A stretch of 64,000 nt of DNA, taken from positions 1 to 64,000 of the forward strand of contig CANQLI010000004.1 in NCBI GenBank assembly GCA_947624675.1, read 5' to 3'. This document shows positions 14,726-23,619 of the stretch, piece after piece. The first letter of the stretch is position 1; the number at the start of each line of letters is the position of its first letter. The DNA comes from an uncultured Clostridia bacterium (GTDB lineage: Bacteria; Bacillota; Clostridia; Oscillospirales; Ruminococcaceae). The notes under the pieces were generated by a model, which saw only the letters and a list, made by a program, of their open reading frames with translations, made no database searches and had not been told where the DNA came from. The position numbers and the translations under genes are program-made.

Positions 14726-14879
14726 GTCTAATATGAAGGAAGCCAAATCAGATTTGGACCCAAAAACTAAATCATGTGATGAATTTACATACAAAAGAAT
14801 CGCGGCATTTTCATTGCATTTTTTTGCGCTCATATCTTTTTCCATAAAACAACTTACTTTTGTGATTTATGACAAAAAT

Positions 14880-14918
14880 AGTGCCCACGGAAGGCTATAA
14901 AAACCATCCGTGGGCACT
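14880..14918 (-). terminator. Terminator of the truncated SH3 gene
   Basis: A perfect 12-bp stem (AGTGCCCACGGA 14880-14891 / TCCGTGGGCACT 14907-14918, 15-nt loop). Read on the minus strand it is followed by TATTTTTG. Confidence 0.7.
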
Positions 14919-14936
14919 ACCATGTCTGTTATTCAG

Positions 14937-15045
14937 TTATATCTTCGTGCAGTAGTCGAGCGAGATCCACCCTGCGCCGGATTTTAGGCGTCCCCAGCCT
15001 TTGGTTGAGCCTTGACCGCTTTTTTCTGCTCCTATTTCAAGATTC
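14937..15045 (-). pseudogene. 3' remnant of an SH3b-domain cell-wall protein
   Basis: The frame runs from the IS boundary to a stop and ends STKGWGRLKSGAGWISLDYC plus TKI. GWGxLKSGAGWISLxY is the typical end of bacterial SH3 domains in N-acetylmuramoyl-L-alanine amidases and related wall hydrolases. Only about 35 codons remain. The 5' part is not found on the other side of the IS, so the insertion was accompanied or followed by a deletion. Confidence 0.65.
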
Positions 15046-15176
15046 TGGACAACTTAAAGTGAAAAAACGTTAAACTGCACAAAAGTGAGACTGCATTTAT
15101 TCCACGGTCTGTTGACAATGAGCCTATAAAAAATGTGGTAGGCTGTCTGACGCGACATAAACACTGGTTTATGATC

Positions 15177-16055
15177 TTAGGATACACGCTGCTCGTAACT
15201 GCGTTCAAATTCTTCCGGAGAGAAATAGCCGCAGGCACTGTGTATTCTTTTGGTGTTGTAGAATGTGTCTATGTATTCGAATATGAGCCTGCGGGCATGA
15301 TCCATATTGCGGATCAGAAATCTGTTGAGCCATTCGCGCTTTATCAGCGAATGAAATGATTCTATGCAGGCGTTGTCCCACGGATAGTGCTTCTTTGAAT
15401 AGCTGCGTTCAAAGCCTTCGCAAGCCTTGAACCAATCCATAGAGGTAAACTGGCCGCCTCTGTCAGTATGGATGACTTTGGGCTTGCAACCGCGCTTTTT
15501 GATCGCTTTTTCAAGTGCGCTTATCACATTTTCGGTATACAAAGAATCGGATAGATCCCATGCTATAATCTTTCTTGAAAACAGTTCCATTATGCAGGTC
15601 AGATACACAAATCCGCCCATCGTCCTTATGTATGTGATATCTGTACACCAGAATTCGTTTGGATTTTCTGGACTGAAATTCTGCTTCAAAATATTTTTAA
15701 GTTCACAAGTAATGTCGGGTTTTGGCGCAATATACTTACTTTTTTTGACCCAACAAGCCTTTATACCCAACTGTCTCATATAATTAGTGACCGTCCTTTC
15801 TGAAACAAATATGCCGTTTTTACGAAGTTCCTTATGTATTTTCGGAGCACCGTAAATACCATTGCTTTGGTCATATATTTTAAGTATGAGATCCATGATA
15901 TTATCTCGTTTTTTCGCCGTTTCGGATGGTTTTCTTCCGACAAAATCATAATATCCGCTTTTGGACAGTCCAAGTTTTTTGAGTACCCCGTTGACGGAAA
16001 TATCCTGTCCTGAAAGCTTTTCATGCTCTATTTGGCTGTACAATTTTCCCGTCAT
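15177..16055 (-). CDS. IS3-family transposase OrfB (DDE integrase)
   Basis: 292 residues. HTH_21-like N-terminus (SVNGVLKKLGLSKSGYYDF, GIYGAPKIHKELR) and an rve integrase core. The DDE residues lie in WCTDITY, VIHTDRGGQF and NACIESFHSLIKREW. It is probably made mainly as an OrfAB fusion by -1 slippage at the A7 run inside OrfA (see 16076-16082). The ATG overlaps the OrfA stop as ATGA. Intact. Confidence 0.92.
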   Translation of the reverse strand: MTGKLYSQIEHEKLSGQDISVNGVLKKLGLSKSGYYDFVGRKPSETAKKRDNIMDLILKIYDQSNGIYGAPKIHKELRKNGIFVSERTVTNYMRQLGIKACWVKKSKYIAPKPDITCELKNILKQNFSPENPNEFWCTDITYIRTMGGFVYLTCIMELFSRKIIAWDLSDSLYTENVISALEKAIKKRGCKPKVIHTDRGGQFTSMDWFKACEGFERSYSKKHYPWDNACIESFHSLIKREWLNRFLIRNMDHARRLIFEYIDTFYNTKRIHSACGYFSPEEFERSYEQRVS

Positions 16056-16345
16056 TTGCTCAGGATACCCATAGCTTTTTTTAATATTTCAAGTGCGTCC
16101 TTTGTGTCTTTCAATTCCTTTTTCAGCCTTGCGATCTCTTTAACTTCATCGCTTGAATAATTTCCCGAACCACGCATGATTACCTTTCCGTCATTATCCC
16201 GAGCCTCAAGCCATCTGTGCAGTGCTGAATGAGATATCCCTAAATTCTTTGAGCATGCCTCTAATGACAGTTCCGGATGCTCCCTGCGGTAATTTACCGC
16301 ATCTTGCTTGAATTCCTGTGTGTACTGTTTTTGCTGTTTTCCCAT
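16052..16345 (-). CDS. IS3-family transposase OrfA (HTH_8/leucine zipper)
   Basis: 97 residues. Helix-turn-helix of the transposase_8 type (YTQEFKQDAVNYRREHPELS ... NLGISHSALHRW), then a Lys/Glu-rich coiled coil (EIARLKKELKDTKDALEILK) for multimerisation. A TATAAT box upstream on the minus strand (TGATATAATAAG near 16378) and AGGAGG form its expression signals. Intact. Confidence 0.9.
   Translation of the reverse strand: MGKQQKQYTQEFKQDAVNYRREHPELSLEACSKNLGISHSALHRWLEARDNDGKVIMRGSGNYSSDEVKEIARLKKELKDTKDALEILKKAMGILSK
16076..16082 (-). other. Programmed -1 frameshift site of the IS
   Basis: Seven consecutive A residues on the minus strand (A-AAA-AAA-G in the codons for Leu-Lys-Lys-Ala of OrfA). 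After slipping back one base the frame reads KKSYGYPEQMTGK and enters OrfB, giving the OrfAB transposase as in other IS3-family members. Confidence 0.7.
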
Positions 16346-16460
16346 TGCTTTTTCCTCCTGTGTTCTTTTTACTTATTATATCACTTGTTTGTTCACTTTA
16401 TGGTGTCTGGGATTTATTCTAGCACCAGTAATCAGCGTGAAATAAAAGGAACAGAACACG

Positions 16461-16493
16461 GCCGGACACATTGCGGATTGCGGGATGTCCGGC
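16461..16493 (+). terminator. Hairpin between IS and recombinase remnant
   Basis: GCCGGACA (16461-16468) pairs with TGTCCGGC (16486-16493), followed by TTTCTCT. Terminator-like, of uncertain ownership. Two short direct repeats CAAAATTAAAAGGT follow (near 16504 and 16537). Confidence 0.45.
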
Positions 16494-16515
16494 TTTCTCT
16501 ATACAAAATTAAAAG

Positions 16516-17950
16516 GTGCGGCAACAGCGGAGCAAGGCAAAATTAAAAGGTATAGGGGCAAAATGTAATTGTATCGCTTTGGGATACTACTTAGACCGGG
16601 CGCAAAGCGGAACGACAGATAACCGACTGGAGTTCCAGCGCATGATTTCCGACAGCGACAAGCACACCTTTGAAGGTGTACTTGTCTATCAGCTTGACCG
16701 CTTTGCCCGAAACCGTTACGACAGCGCCATCAATAAATCAAAGCTGAAGAAAAACGGAGTGCGGGTTATCTCGGCAAAAGAGAATTTTGCAGACGATCCG
16801 TCCGGTATTTTGGTGTAGGGCGTTTTGGAAAGCATGGCAGAGTACTATTCCGCAGAACTTTCACAGAAAATCCATCGTGGTATGGCGATCAATGCAGAGA
16901 AATGCCTTTCAAACGGAAGCAATCCCGGACTCGGCTTCAAGGTAGATTCAGAACGCCGATTCTATGTCGATAACGACAAGGCGGCAATCGTCAGAGAGAT
17001 TTACGAGCGGTACGCCACCGGTGAAACAAAGGCGGAGATTATTCGGGACTTGCAGCGGAGAAAGGTAAAAACCTCGCTTGGAAAAGAGTTCAGCAATAAC
17101 AGCCTCAGCCGCCTTTTGAGCAACAAACGGTATATTGGGATTTATCTTTACGCTCGGCGGTATGCCACGGTTTTTAGATGATGATTTATTTTATCGGGTG
17201 CAGGCACTTATGAACAAGAACAGATCCGCACCAGCCCGTACACACGGAGAGGTAGAATATCTTTTGACGACAAAACTGTTTTGCGGTTACTGCAAAGAGA
17301 TGATGGTTGGATACGGCGGCACTGGAAAATCAGGGCGGCAATATCACTATTACAACTGCAAAAATGCAAGAAAAAGAAATGTCAAAAGAAAATCGTCAGC
17401 AAACAATATAATGAAGACAGAGTAGTTGCCGAATGTCTGAAACTGCTTACAGATGAAAACATCGCTTTTATAGCGAAAATGGTTGCAGAGGAATGCAACA
17501 AAAGTCCCAATAATATATCCGTCAAGGCATTAAAGAAAGCCATTCAAGAGACAAACGTCGCCATCGAAAATCTTTGGCGAGCCATCGAACAGGGGCAATC
17601 GGTCGCCATGCTGACGGAGCGGCTGAATCAACGGAAAGCGGAGAAAGATGAATTGGAAGAACAGCTTGCCATTGAGCAAAACAAGAAGGTCTGCCTGACC
17701 GAGCCGCAGATCCATGCTTTTTGGGATTATGTCTGTGAAATGCCCGCAGACGATGTGAACAAGCACAGAGCGATTATCAATATCTTTGTGCATTCAATTT
17801 ATCTGTATGACGATTATTTCACCTTGATCATCAATGCCAGCAGGAAGCCGCTAAGTATTGAGCACATCCCGCTGGACGATATTGAAGCAGCGTTCAGCGG
17901 GAATACATATACCTCTGCCGAGTGTTCATCTATGAAGCCACCCGCTCCAC
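16516..17950 (+). pseudogene. Decayed large serine recombinase (TnpX-like)
   Basis: The reading runs from ALGYYLDRAQSGTTDNRLEF through LVYQLDRFARN, a recombinase domain, zinc cysteines (LFCGYCKEMM ... YYNCKNARK), and a coiled C-terminus ending near DDIEAAF. Lesions: the N-terminus with the catalytic YxRVS serine is missing; a TAG stop replaces a codon at 16816-16818 in the I-L-x-x-V-L-E-S-M-A-E-Y-Y stretch; frameshifts occur near 17160 (with a few codons lost) and near 17370. The gene cannot be active. With TnpV at 8.7 kb it frames a Tn4451-like element. Confidence 0.85.
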
Positions 17951-17974
17951 CAGCAGGCAGTGCCTGCACTAATG

Positions 17975-18004
17975 CCGCCCTTGATTTGAAAAGGGCGGTT
18001 TTTT
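17975..18004 (+). terminator. Terminator after the recombinase remnant
   Basis: CCGCCCTT (17975-17982) / AAGGGCGG (17991-17998), then six T residues. A near-perfect palindrome GCAGGCA-G-TGCCTGC lies just upstream (about 17953-17967) and might belong to the element end. Confidence 0.8.
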
Positions 18005-18042
18005 ATGCCGCGTCAAACATATTTATAAAATTCAACAAAATA

Positions 18043-18077
18043 AAATGTCAGGTTTTTTGCCTGACATTTGTTTTTTT
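18043..18077 (+). terminator. Second terminator, element/chromosome border
   Basis: AAATGTCAGG (18043-18052) / CCTGACATTT (18060-18069), G, then seven T residues. The 210 bp from here to the cstA stop hold no gene; a weak hairpin ATGCC/GGCAT followed by T residues sits near 18140-18157. Confidence 0.8.
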
Positions 18078-18287
18078 ATGATTATAGGGTGCAAAAGAAG
18101 TATGTGTCCTACCTGTAAAAAAGCATCAGTTGAGCGATGCCCTGACAGGCATTTTTGAAAAAGTCCACAAACCGTTTTCTCTTAATAAAAGTATACCTAC
18201 CTAATATAGGTATATTTTCCACATAATGTGGCAGAGAAATACACTATCATATTATCTATTTAACCTTTAAAAGTCCTAATATAGAGA

Positions 18288-19745
18288 CTATTTATCGTTA
18301 ACCTTCGCAAGCTCTGAGATGTTCTTTCGTCCGCAATATATTACCGCCGCACCGTATGCCAAGGTAAGAACTCCAGCTATTGCATAGCTTACCGTCCACG
18401 ACAAATTAAAGCCGATAGAAGCGTTTAAAATAAAGCTAGATATTATAAACATATAAAACATACCCGGGATAAGCGCCATAAAAAACGGCTGTTTATTCCG
18501 CATCATATAAACCGAGATCATTGCAAACGCAAACACGGCTATCGTCTGATTTGCCCAGGCAAAGTACCTCCAGAGTATGTTAAAACCTCCTGCGTTCATT
18601 TTAGCAAACACTAAAACCGCCGCGACTATCACAAATATAACAAGCGAAACTCCAAGTCTGTTTCGTTTCTTAGACTGGTCTATCTTCATAGCGTCCGAAA
18701 CTATCAGCCTTAGTGAGCGAAGCGCAGTATCGCCGGAGGTGATCGGAAGTACGATTATCCCTATCACAGCGATAATTCCTCCCACGCTTCCCAGCAGATC
18801 CTTAGCGATTATACCGACAACATCGGTTGGATTTGTCTCGGCAGTAGCCAGTCCGAGTTTCATAACACCCATCGTTGCCGCTGCCCATATCATAGCGATA
18901 AAGCCCTCGGCTATCATCATATTGTAAAATGTCGTTCGGCCTTCCTTTTCCTTTTTAATAGTTCGGGAAATCAGAGTAGCCTGAGTGGAGTGAAAACCTG
19001 ATACTATTCCGCACGCAACAGTCACAAAGAATATCGGGATAAAATGAAGTCCCTGAGGATGAACGCCAACAACACCGGTAGTCCATATATTGTCAAGCGG
19101 ATAGCCCTTTACAAGAACACCTATAAACACACCGATTGCGGAAATAACAAGTAAAAGACCAAAAATCGGATAAATCTTACCTATTATCTTATCAATAGGG
19201 AACAGCGTTGCGATAATATAATAAACAAAGATCGCCCCGTATACTATCCATACTATAGGATTTGTGACGCCGCTGTCGCCCTTTAAAATCTGCGTTATGA
19301 ACAAGTCTCCCGGAGTGTAGATAAACACCGCTCCGACAAGCAGCATCAAAAGACATACAAACACATTATAAATAGGATATGCGTATTTACCAAGGTATTT
19401 TCGTATAAGCGAAGGCATCTGTGCTCCGTCATCGCGCACGGAGATCATACCGCACATATAGTCGTGAAAAGCTCCGCCGATTATACAGCCGATAGGTATT
19501 GTCAAGAATGCTATCGGGCCGAAAAGAATTCCCTGTATCGGTCCTAAAATCGGTCCTGTTCCTGCAATGTTCAATAGCTGAACAAGTGAATTCTTCCACT
19601 TTTTCATAGGAACATAATCCATACCGTCATTTAATCGTATTGCCGGAGTTTCACGGTCATCAGGTTTAAAAACCTTTTCGCATAACTTTCCGTATAAAAT
19701 TCCTCCGACCAGTAGGATCGCAAGTCCAATAATAAATGTGATCAT
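18288..19745 (-). CDS. cstA: Carbon starvation protein CstA (peptide/pyruvate transporter)
   Basis: 485 residues, a polytopic membrane protein with about 13-16 hydrophobic segments. It has the CstA core signatures RLNDGMDYVPMKKWKNSLVQ, LNIAGTGPILGPIQGILFGP and GGAFHDYMCGMISVRDDGAQ, and the C-terminal DUF4161-type region. CstA proteins import peptides in carbon-limited cells, and some relatives carry pyruvate. This is the shorter form usual in Clostridia. ATCACATTTATTATTGGAC begins the coding strand. A gap of 140 bp separates it from pyrophosphatase upstream. Confidence 0.93.
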   Translation of the reverse strand: MITFIIGLAILLVGGILYGKLCEKVFKPDDRETPAIRLNDGMDYVPMKKWKNSLVQLLNIAGTGPILGPIQGILFGPIAFLTIPIGCIIGGAFHDYMCGMISVRDDGAQMPSLIRKYLGKYAYPIYNVFVCLLMLLVGAVFIYTPGDLFITQILKGDSGVTNPIVWIVYGAIFVYYIIATLFPIDKIIGKIYPIFGLLLVISAIGVFIGVLVKGYPLDNIWTTGVVGVHPQGLHFIPIFFVTVACGIVSGFHSTQATLISRTIKKEKEGRTTFYNMMIAEGFIAMIWAAATMGVMKLGLATAETNPTDVVGIIAKDLLGSVGGIIAVIGIIVLPITSGDTALRSLRLIVSDAMKIDQSKKRNRLGVSLVIFVIVAAVLVFAKMNAGGFNILWRYFAWANQTIAVFAFAMISVYMMRNKQPFFMALIPGMFYMFIISSFILNASIGFNLSWTVSYAIAGVLTLAYGAAVIYCGRKNISELAKVNDK

Positions 19746-19887
19746 TTACATCACTCCTCAAATAAAAATTATTTTTGATAACTACTTAATATCAGTAGCC
19801 ATTAAATATCCCGGATTCGGCAGTTACTTCGTTCTGCCGCATAGGTTTTGTGTTTAACTTATGTGTTATAAAACGGTAACAATTCAG

Positions 19888-20418
19888 CTATTTACAGTAG
19901 TTGTCAATGTATCTGTTGATACAGCTCTGAATTATTTCCTTTGCTTTTTCTGCGCCCTCTATCTCATTGACATCCGTCTGTTTTCCCTCGAGAGTTTTAT
20001 AGACTGTGAAGAAATGGCTCATCTCATCAAAAATGTGCTTAGGAAGATGAGATATATCGGTGTATGGATTGTATGTAGGGTCGTTGTGAGGGATAGCTAT
20101 TATCTTTTCATCAGCCGCCCCGTTATCAAGCATTTTAATAACTCCTATCGGATAGCATTTTACTATAGACATAGGAAACAGTACCTCAGAACAAAGAACA
20201 AGAACATCAAGAGGATCTCCGTCCTCGGCATATGTTCTTGGGATAAAGCCGTAGTTTTCGGGATAGTGAGTAGATGTGTAGAGTATCCTGTCCATCATCA
20301 AAACTCCCGTTTCCTTATCAAGCTCGTATTTTACTTTAGACCCCTGAGGAATTTCTATAACCGCCATAAAGCTGTCCTTTGAGATCCTCTTAGGTGAAAT
20401 GTTGTGCCAGATGTTCAT
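19888..20418 (-). CDS. ppa: Inorganic pyrophosphatase, family I
   Basis: 176 residues, the usual size. Metal-binding acidic motif DGDPLDVLVL near residues 65-75, with ENYGFIPRT upstream, as in family I (PpaA) enzymes. It hydrolyses PPi to two phosphates in the cytosol and pulls biosynthetic reactions forward. 13 bp downstream of the hypothetical gene at 20432, so probably co-transcribed. Confidence 0.92.
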   Translation of the reverse strand: MNIWHNISPKRISKDSFMAVIEIPQGSKVKYELDKETGVLMMDRILYTSTHYPENYGFIPRTYAEDGDPLDVLVLCSEVLFPMSIVKCYPIGVIKMLDNGAADEKIIAIPHNDPTYNPYTDISHLPKHIFDEMSHFFTVYKTLEGKQTDVNEIEGAEKAKEIIQSCINRYIDNYCK

Positions 20419-20431
20419 CGTAAACCACTCC

Positions 20432-21016
20432 TTAAAATTTTATTTTCTTATCAAAATACAGTCCTGCTGACTTAAGATTTTCCACAATGTCGTAAACCGT
20501 TTCACCGTTAAACTCTACCGCTACAATATCGTCTGTATCAGGGTCAAACAGTTGTGAAACAGTAGTAAATACCTTATCGGAAATGCCGAGATTTTTAAAA
20601 AGCTTTAAATATTTCTCCCTGTCCTCAGAAAATACCGATACCCTCTGAAGCGACTGAAAGTATATCTCCTCGCCCGTTTTGTGTGAGCCAAACCCAAAGC
20701 GCGATATACCGTCGTTTTTAAGAAGCTCGCCGTATCGCTTTATTATCGCCTGTGCAACAGACTTCGTACATTCAAGGTAATAAAGCTCAAAGTAGTTTTC
20801 GTCTTCCTCACACGGGACCTCCAAAAAGAAAAACATAGGCTCAGAAAGCTCTTTTACAACACCTGACGCAAGCGCACATATATTATCGGCGGAAGGATAT
20901 ATCCAGAATCCCTCCCGAGTCTCCTCGTAAAATTCGCCGAGACCCTTTGTGTCAGTAAGCGATATTCCGCTTATCAGCTCAAAACCGCCGTTACAACAGT
21001 TTCCGGCATCCTTCAT
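20432..21016 (-). CDS. Hypothetical protein
   Basis: About 194 residues, acidic, soluble, no signal peptide. I recognise no family. It has the feel of an immunity-like or DUF-type protein (FFFLEVPCEEDENYFELYYL, VAVEFNGETVYDIVENLKSA). Two ATG codons open the frame (21019 and 21016). It probably shares a transcript with ppa. Confidence 0.7.
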   Translation of the reverse strand: MKDAGNCCNGGFELISGISLTDTKGLGEFYEETREGFWIYPSADNICALASGVVKELSEPMFFFLEVPCEEDENYFELYYLECTKSVAQAIIKRYGELLKNDGISRFGFGSHKTGEEIYFQSLQRVSVFSEDREKYLKLFKNLGISDKVFTTVSQLFDPDTDDIVAVEFNGETVYDIVENLKSAGLYFDKKIKF

Positions 21017-21340
21017 CACAATTCTCCGTTTCTATATTCAATAAAGTTTTTAAAGGACTTCCATTTTTAAACAATATGTGGTATAATAAAATGCGTGATA
21101 CACAGCTTAAATAAGAGTATCAAAACAGCAGAAGCGTTAAAGCTACGCTAATATTGATGCTTAAGGTTTTGAAAAAATATCATAAAATCTTTATAAGTAC
21201 AAAAAAGTGTACTCAAAATAAAAAATTTCCCAAATTTTAGGATAAGTCCGTATTTTTGTACACAACATATGTTATTATAAAATTAAAGGGAGAGAGATAA
21301 ATAAATTCCCTTAAAAATTTATCATCGGGAGAGGATAGAA
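21017..21340. other. Intergenic region between divergent genes
   Basis: 324 bp, very AT-rich, no gene. It holds an extended -10 TGG-TATAAT (hexamer 21082-21087) pointing right without a good -35. An inverted repeat AGTACA-aaaaag-TGTACT lies near 21197-21214, and a GTACAC/TATAAA-rich stretch near 21256-21283 could start the transcript of the small gene at 21341. Confidence 0.5.
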
Positions 21341-21511
21341 ATGTTTGAACTTATAGCAATTTTGGGACTGAGTGCAATAATAATATGCTGCGCGGTAAAT
21401 CTTTTTGAACTGGCTTTTTATGAGCCTGATAACGGCGAGTTAAAAAAAGAACCTGAAAAGGTTATAAACAAAGCCGAAAACAACAAAGACTTTAAAGAAT
21501 TTATCGCTTAG
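21341..21511 (+). CDS. Small single-pass membrane protein
   Basis: 56 residues: MFELIAILGLSAIIICCAVN followed by LFELAFYEPDNG and a Lys/Glu-rich cytosolic tail (KKEPEKVINKAENNKDFKEF). One membrane helix. GGGAGAGGA precedes the ATG by 6 nt, which supports translation. It is 53 bp upstream of rmuC and on the same strand. No family recognised. Confidence 0.65.
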   Translation: MFELIAILGLSAIIICCAVNLFELAFYEPDNGELKKEPEKVINKAENNKDFKEFIA

Positions 21512-21564
21512 TATATTTATTATCTCACAAAAAAAGTTAAAAGTCAAGAAAGGTGAAGTAGGCT

Positions 21565-22941
21565 ATGGAAGATATTTTGCTGATAGTCTTGCTGGTGACG
21601 GCACTTGTTTCAGCGGCAGCAAGTATAATCTGTATGATAAAGCTTTCAAAAAGCGGTTCATCAGGCGATGATGAAAAGCAGGAGCTTATAAAGGAGCTGA
21701 CTTTGTTAAAGGAACAGCAAGGGCGTGAGTTGTCTAATTTCCGACAGGAAATAAACCGCACTACCGCTGAATCGATAAAGCAGCTCGGTGAAATGATAAG
21801 CGGAAATCAGATGAATCTAAACAAAACGGTCAATGAAAAGATCGAAACGCTCGACAAAAACCTGTCGGACAAGCAATCCGCTTTACAAAAATCTGTCCAG
21901 GACAATCTAATGGGTCAGGAACAGAGATTCAAGACCTTTTCCGAGCTCAACGAGCAAAAGCTTGAAGGTATAAGAGGTACAGTGGAAAAGCAGCTTACCA
22001 CCCTTCAGAATGAAAATACCAAAAAGCTTGACGAAATGCGACAGGTGGTGGACGAAAAGCTACAAAAGACGCTAGAGGACAGAATGACACAGTCGTTTAA
22101 GCTTGTAAGCGAGCGTCTTGAGCAGGTCTATAAGGGACTTGGCGAGATGCAGGCGATCGCCTCCAATGTCGGAGACTTGAAAAAGGTTCTTTCAAATGTA
22201 AAAACAAGAGGTATTCTCGGAGAGATACAGCTCGGCGCTATTTTGAAAGAAATACTGGCTCCCGAACAATACGAAGAAAATGTTGAAACGAAGAGGGGAA
22301 GCGGAAAGCGTGTTGAGTTTGCAATAAAACTCCCTGCGGATGATGACAGGTTCGTTTATCTCCCTATTGACTCAAAGTTTCCGGGAGATTCGTACTCGGC
22401 TCTTGTTTCGGCTTATGATTCGGGCGACAGGCAGCAGATCGACACAGCGGCAAAAAATCTTGTCGCTACAATAAAAACAGAGGCTAAGAGCATTCACGAC
22501 AAGTACATATCGGTTCCCGACACAACCGATTTCGCAATACTGTTTCTTCCGTTTGAAGGGCTTTACGCCGAGGCGGTAAACAGGGGGCTTGTCGAAGAGC
22601 TTCAACGGAGCTACAAGGTAAACCTTGCCGGACCTAGCACAATGGCTGCACTTTTAAACAGTCTGCAAATGGGCTTTAAAACTCTTGCGATACAAAAACG
22701 CTCAAGCGAGGTCTGGGAGATACTTTCTGCGGTAAAGACCGAGTTCACAAGATTTGAAGAGGTCATAAATGCGACTCAAAAGAAGATAAATGCCGCAAAT
22801 GAAGAGCTAGATAAGCTAGTCGGCGTTCGCACAAGAGCTATAAACCGAAGGCTTAGAAGCGTTACTGCATTAACGGATGATTCTAAGAGCAGCGATATAC
22901 TCGGAATCACGGCTGAAGAAACGGAGTCGCAGGAGTACTGA
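21565..22941 (+). CDS. rmuC: DNA recombination protein RmuC
   Basis: 458 residues. N-terminal membrane helix (ILLIVLLVTALVSAAASIIC), a long coiled coil (about 45-210), then the RmuC nuclease-like domain with GILGEIQLGAILKEILAPEQY, LPIDSKFPGDSY and FLPFEGLYAEA. RmuC limits DNA inversions at short inverted repeats and suppresses some recombination; it belongs to the PD-(D/E)xK superfamily. AAGGTGAAG precedes the ATG. Confidence 0.93.
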   Translation: MEDILLIVLLVTALVSAAASIICMIKLSKSGSSGDDEKQELIKELTLLKEQQGRELSNFRQEINRTTAESIKQLGEMISGNQMNLNKTVNEKIETLDKNLSDKQSALQKSVQDNLMGQEQRFKTFSELNEQKLEGIRGTVEKQLTTLQNENTKKLDEMRQVVDEKLQKTLEDRMTQSFKLVSERLEQVYKGLGEMQAIASNVGDLKKVLSNVKTRGILGEIQLGAILKEILAPEQYEENVETKRGSGKRVEFAIKLPADDDRFVYLPIDSKFPGDSYSALVSAYDSGDRQQIDTAAKNLVATIKTEAKSIHDKYISVPDTTDFAILFLPFEGLYAEAVNRGLVEELQRSYKVNLAGPSTMAALLNSLQMGFKTLAIQKRSSEVWEILSAVKTEFTRFEEVINATQKKINAANEELDKLVGVRTRAINRRLRSVTALTDDSKSSDILGITAEETESQEY

Positions 22942-22994
22942 CGACATCAATCTCACAGGTACTTAACTAATGCCTTCGAGTTTTACTACATATA

Positions 22995-23045
22995 CAACAG
23001 GCGCGCTTCCGTATAAAGAAATTTGCGGAAGCTTGTGCCTGTTTT
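22995..23045 (+). terminator. Terminator after rmuC
   Basis: A long interrupted stem: CAACAGGC with GCCTGTTTT outside and GCTTCCG with CGGAAGC inside, then TTTT. Confidence 0.7.
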
Positions 23046-23087
23046 CAGGCGGATAATCCGTATATAATAAAAATCAGAGAGGTAAAT

Positions 23088-23603
23088 ATGAAAGTAAGTG
23101 TAAAAAATCTTATAGTAGCCGCGCTGCTGCTCGTACTGTCAGTAGCTTTGTACAAATTTTTCGGTTCTGTGACTTTATTCGGAGGTTACCTATGCGTTAT
23201 GCAGGCTCCAATTCTGCTTTGCGGACTTTTGTGCGGACCTATCCTAGGAGGACTCGCCGGTGTTGCTTCTCCGTTTATATGTTCGCTTTTGTTTTCGAGC
23301 CCTCAGATGTATCCTGACACATATGCGCTTGCGGTTGAATTTTTAGTATTCGGCGTACTTTGCGGAGTGTTTTATAAAGCGATGTATCAAAACGCTTATG
23401 TATCTCTGATTTTGGCAATGTACATAGGAAAGACCGCATACGGACTAATGATGAGATTTCTTTCGGAAGGGTATTCTTCTGAAAGCTTTTTAAACGACAT
23501 TTTTTACGACTGCATTCCCGGTATTGTCATAATCATAGTAATACTTCCCCTTATTGCAATACTTCTTGATAAGACCGGGCTGATGCGCCGTGGAGAAAGA
23601 TAG
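23088..23603 (+). CDS. ECF transporter S component-like membrane protein
   Basis: 171 residues, five to six hydrophobic segments, starting MKVSVKNLIVAALLLVLSVA. Size, GGYLCVMQAPILLCGLLCGP and GGLAGVASPFICSLLF fit the substrate-binding (S) subunits of energy-coupling factor vitamin transporters. The substrate cannot be told. No energising ATPase genes are nearby, so it would use a shared module. A TATAAT near 23060 and AGAGAGGT precede the start. Overlaps the leader of the next gene. Confidence 0.6.
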   Translation: MKVSVKNLIVAALLLVLSVALYKFFGSVTLFGGYLCVMQAPILLCGLLCGPILGGLAGVASPFICSLLFSSPQMYPDTYALAVEFLVFGVLCGVFYKAMYQNAYVSLILAMYIGKTAYGLMMRFLSEGYSSESFLNDIFYDCIPGIVIIIVILPLIAILLDKTGLMRRGER

Positions 23604-23619
23604 AAAAGAGGATGAAAAA

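Larger units (their letters stand above)
15046..16409 (-). mobile_element. IS3-family insertion sequence
   Basis: About 1.36 kb. Imperfect terminal repeats read GGACAACTTAAAGTGAAAAA (left, from 15047) and AGACACCATAAAGTGAACAA (right, minus strand from 16408), with three mismatches from GACA on. Two overlapping genes encode OrfA and the DDE OrfB. I see no clear target-site duplication. It interrupts an SH3 gene remnant on the left and lies about 100 bp from a decayed recombinase on the right. Confidence 0.85.

Noticed and set aside
14740..14760. Hairpin CCAAATC-A-GATTTGG after the HxlR gene as a terminator
   Set aside because: Loop of one base and no T-run; too weak to list as a feature.
15042..16419. 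Target-site duplication around the IS3 element
   Set aside because: ATTC occurs left of the left end and at 16416-16419, but the latter is several bases outside the repeat-defined right end, so it is not a clean duplication.
22942..23087. Vitamin riboswitch before the ECF S component
   Set aside because: The leader holds only the rmuC terminator and a promoter; no conserved cobalamin, TPP, FMN or folate-sensing core is seen.
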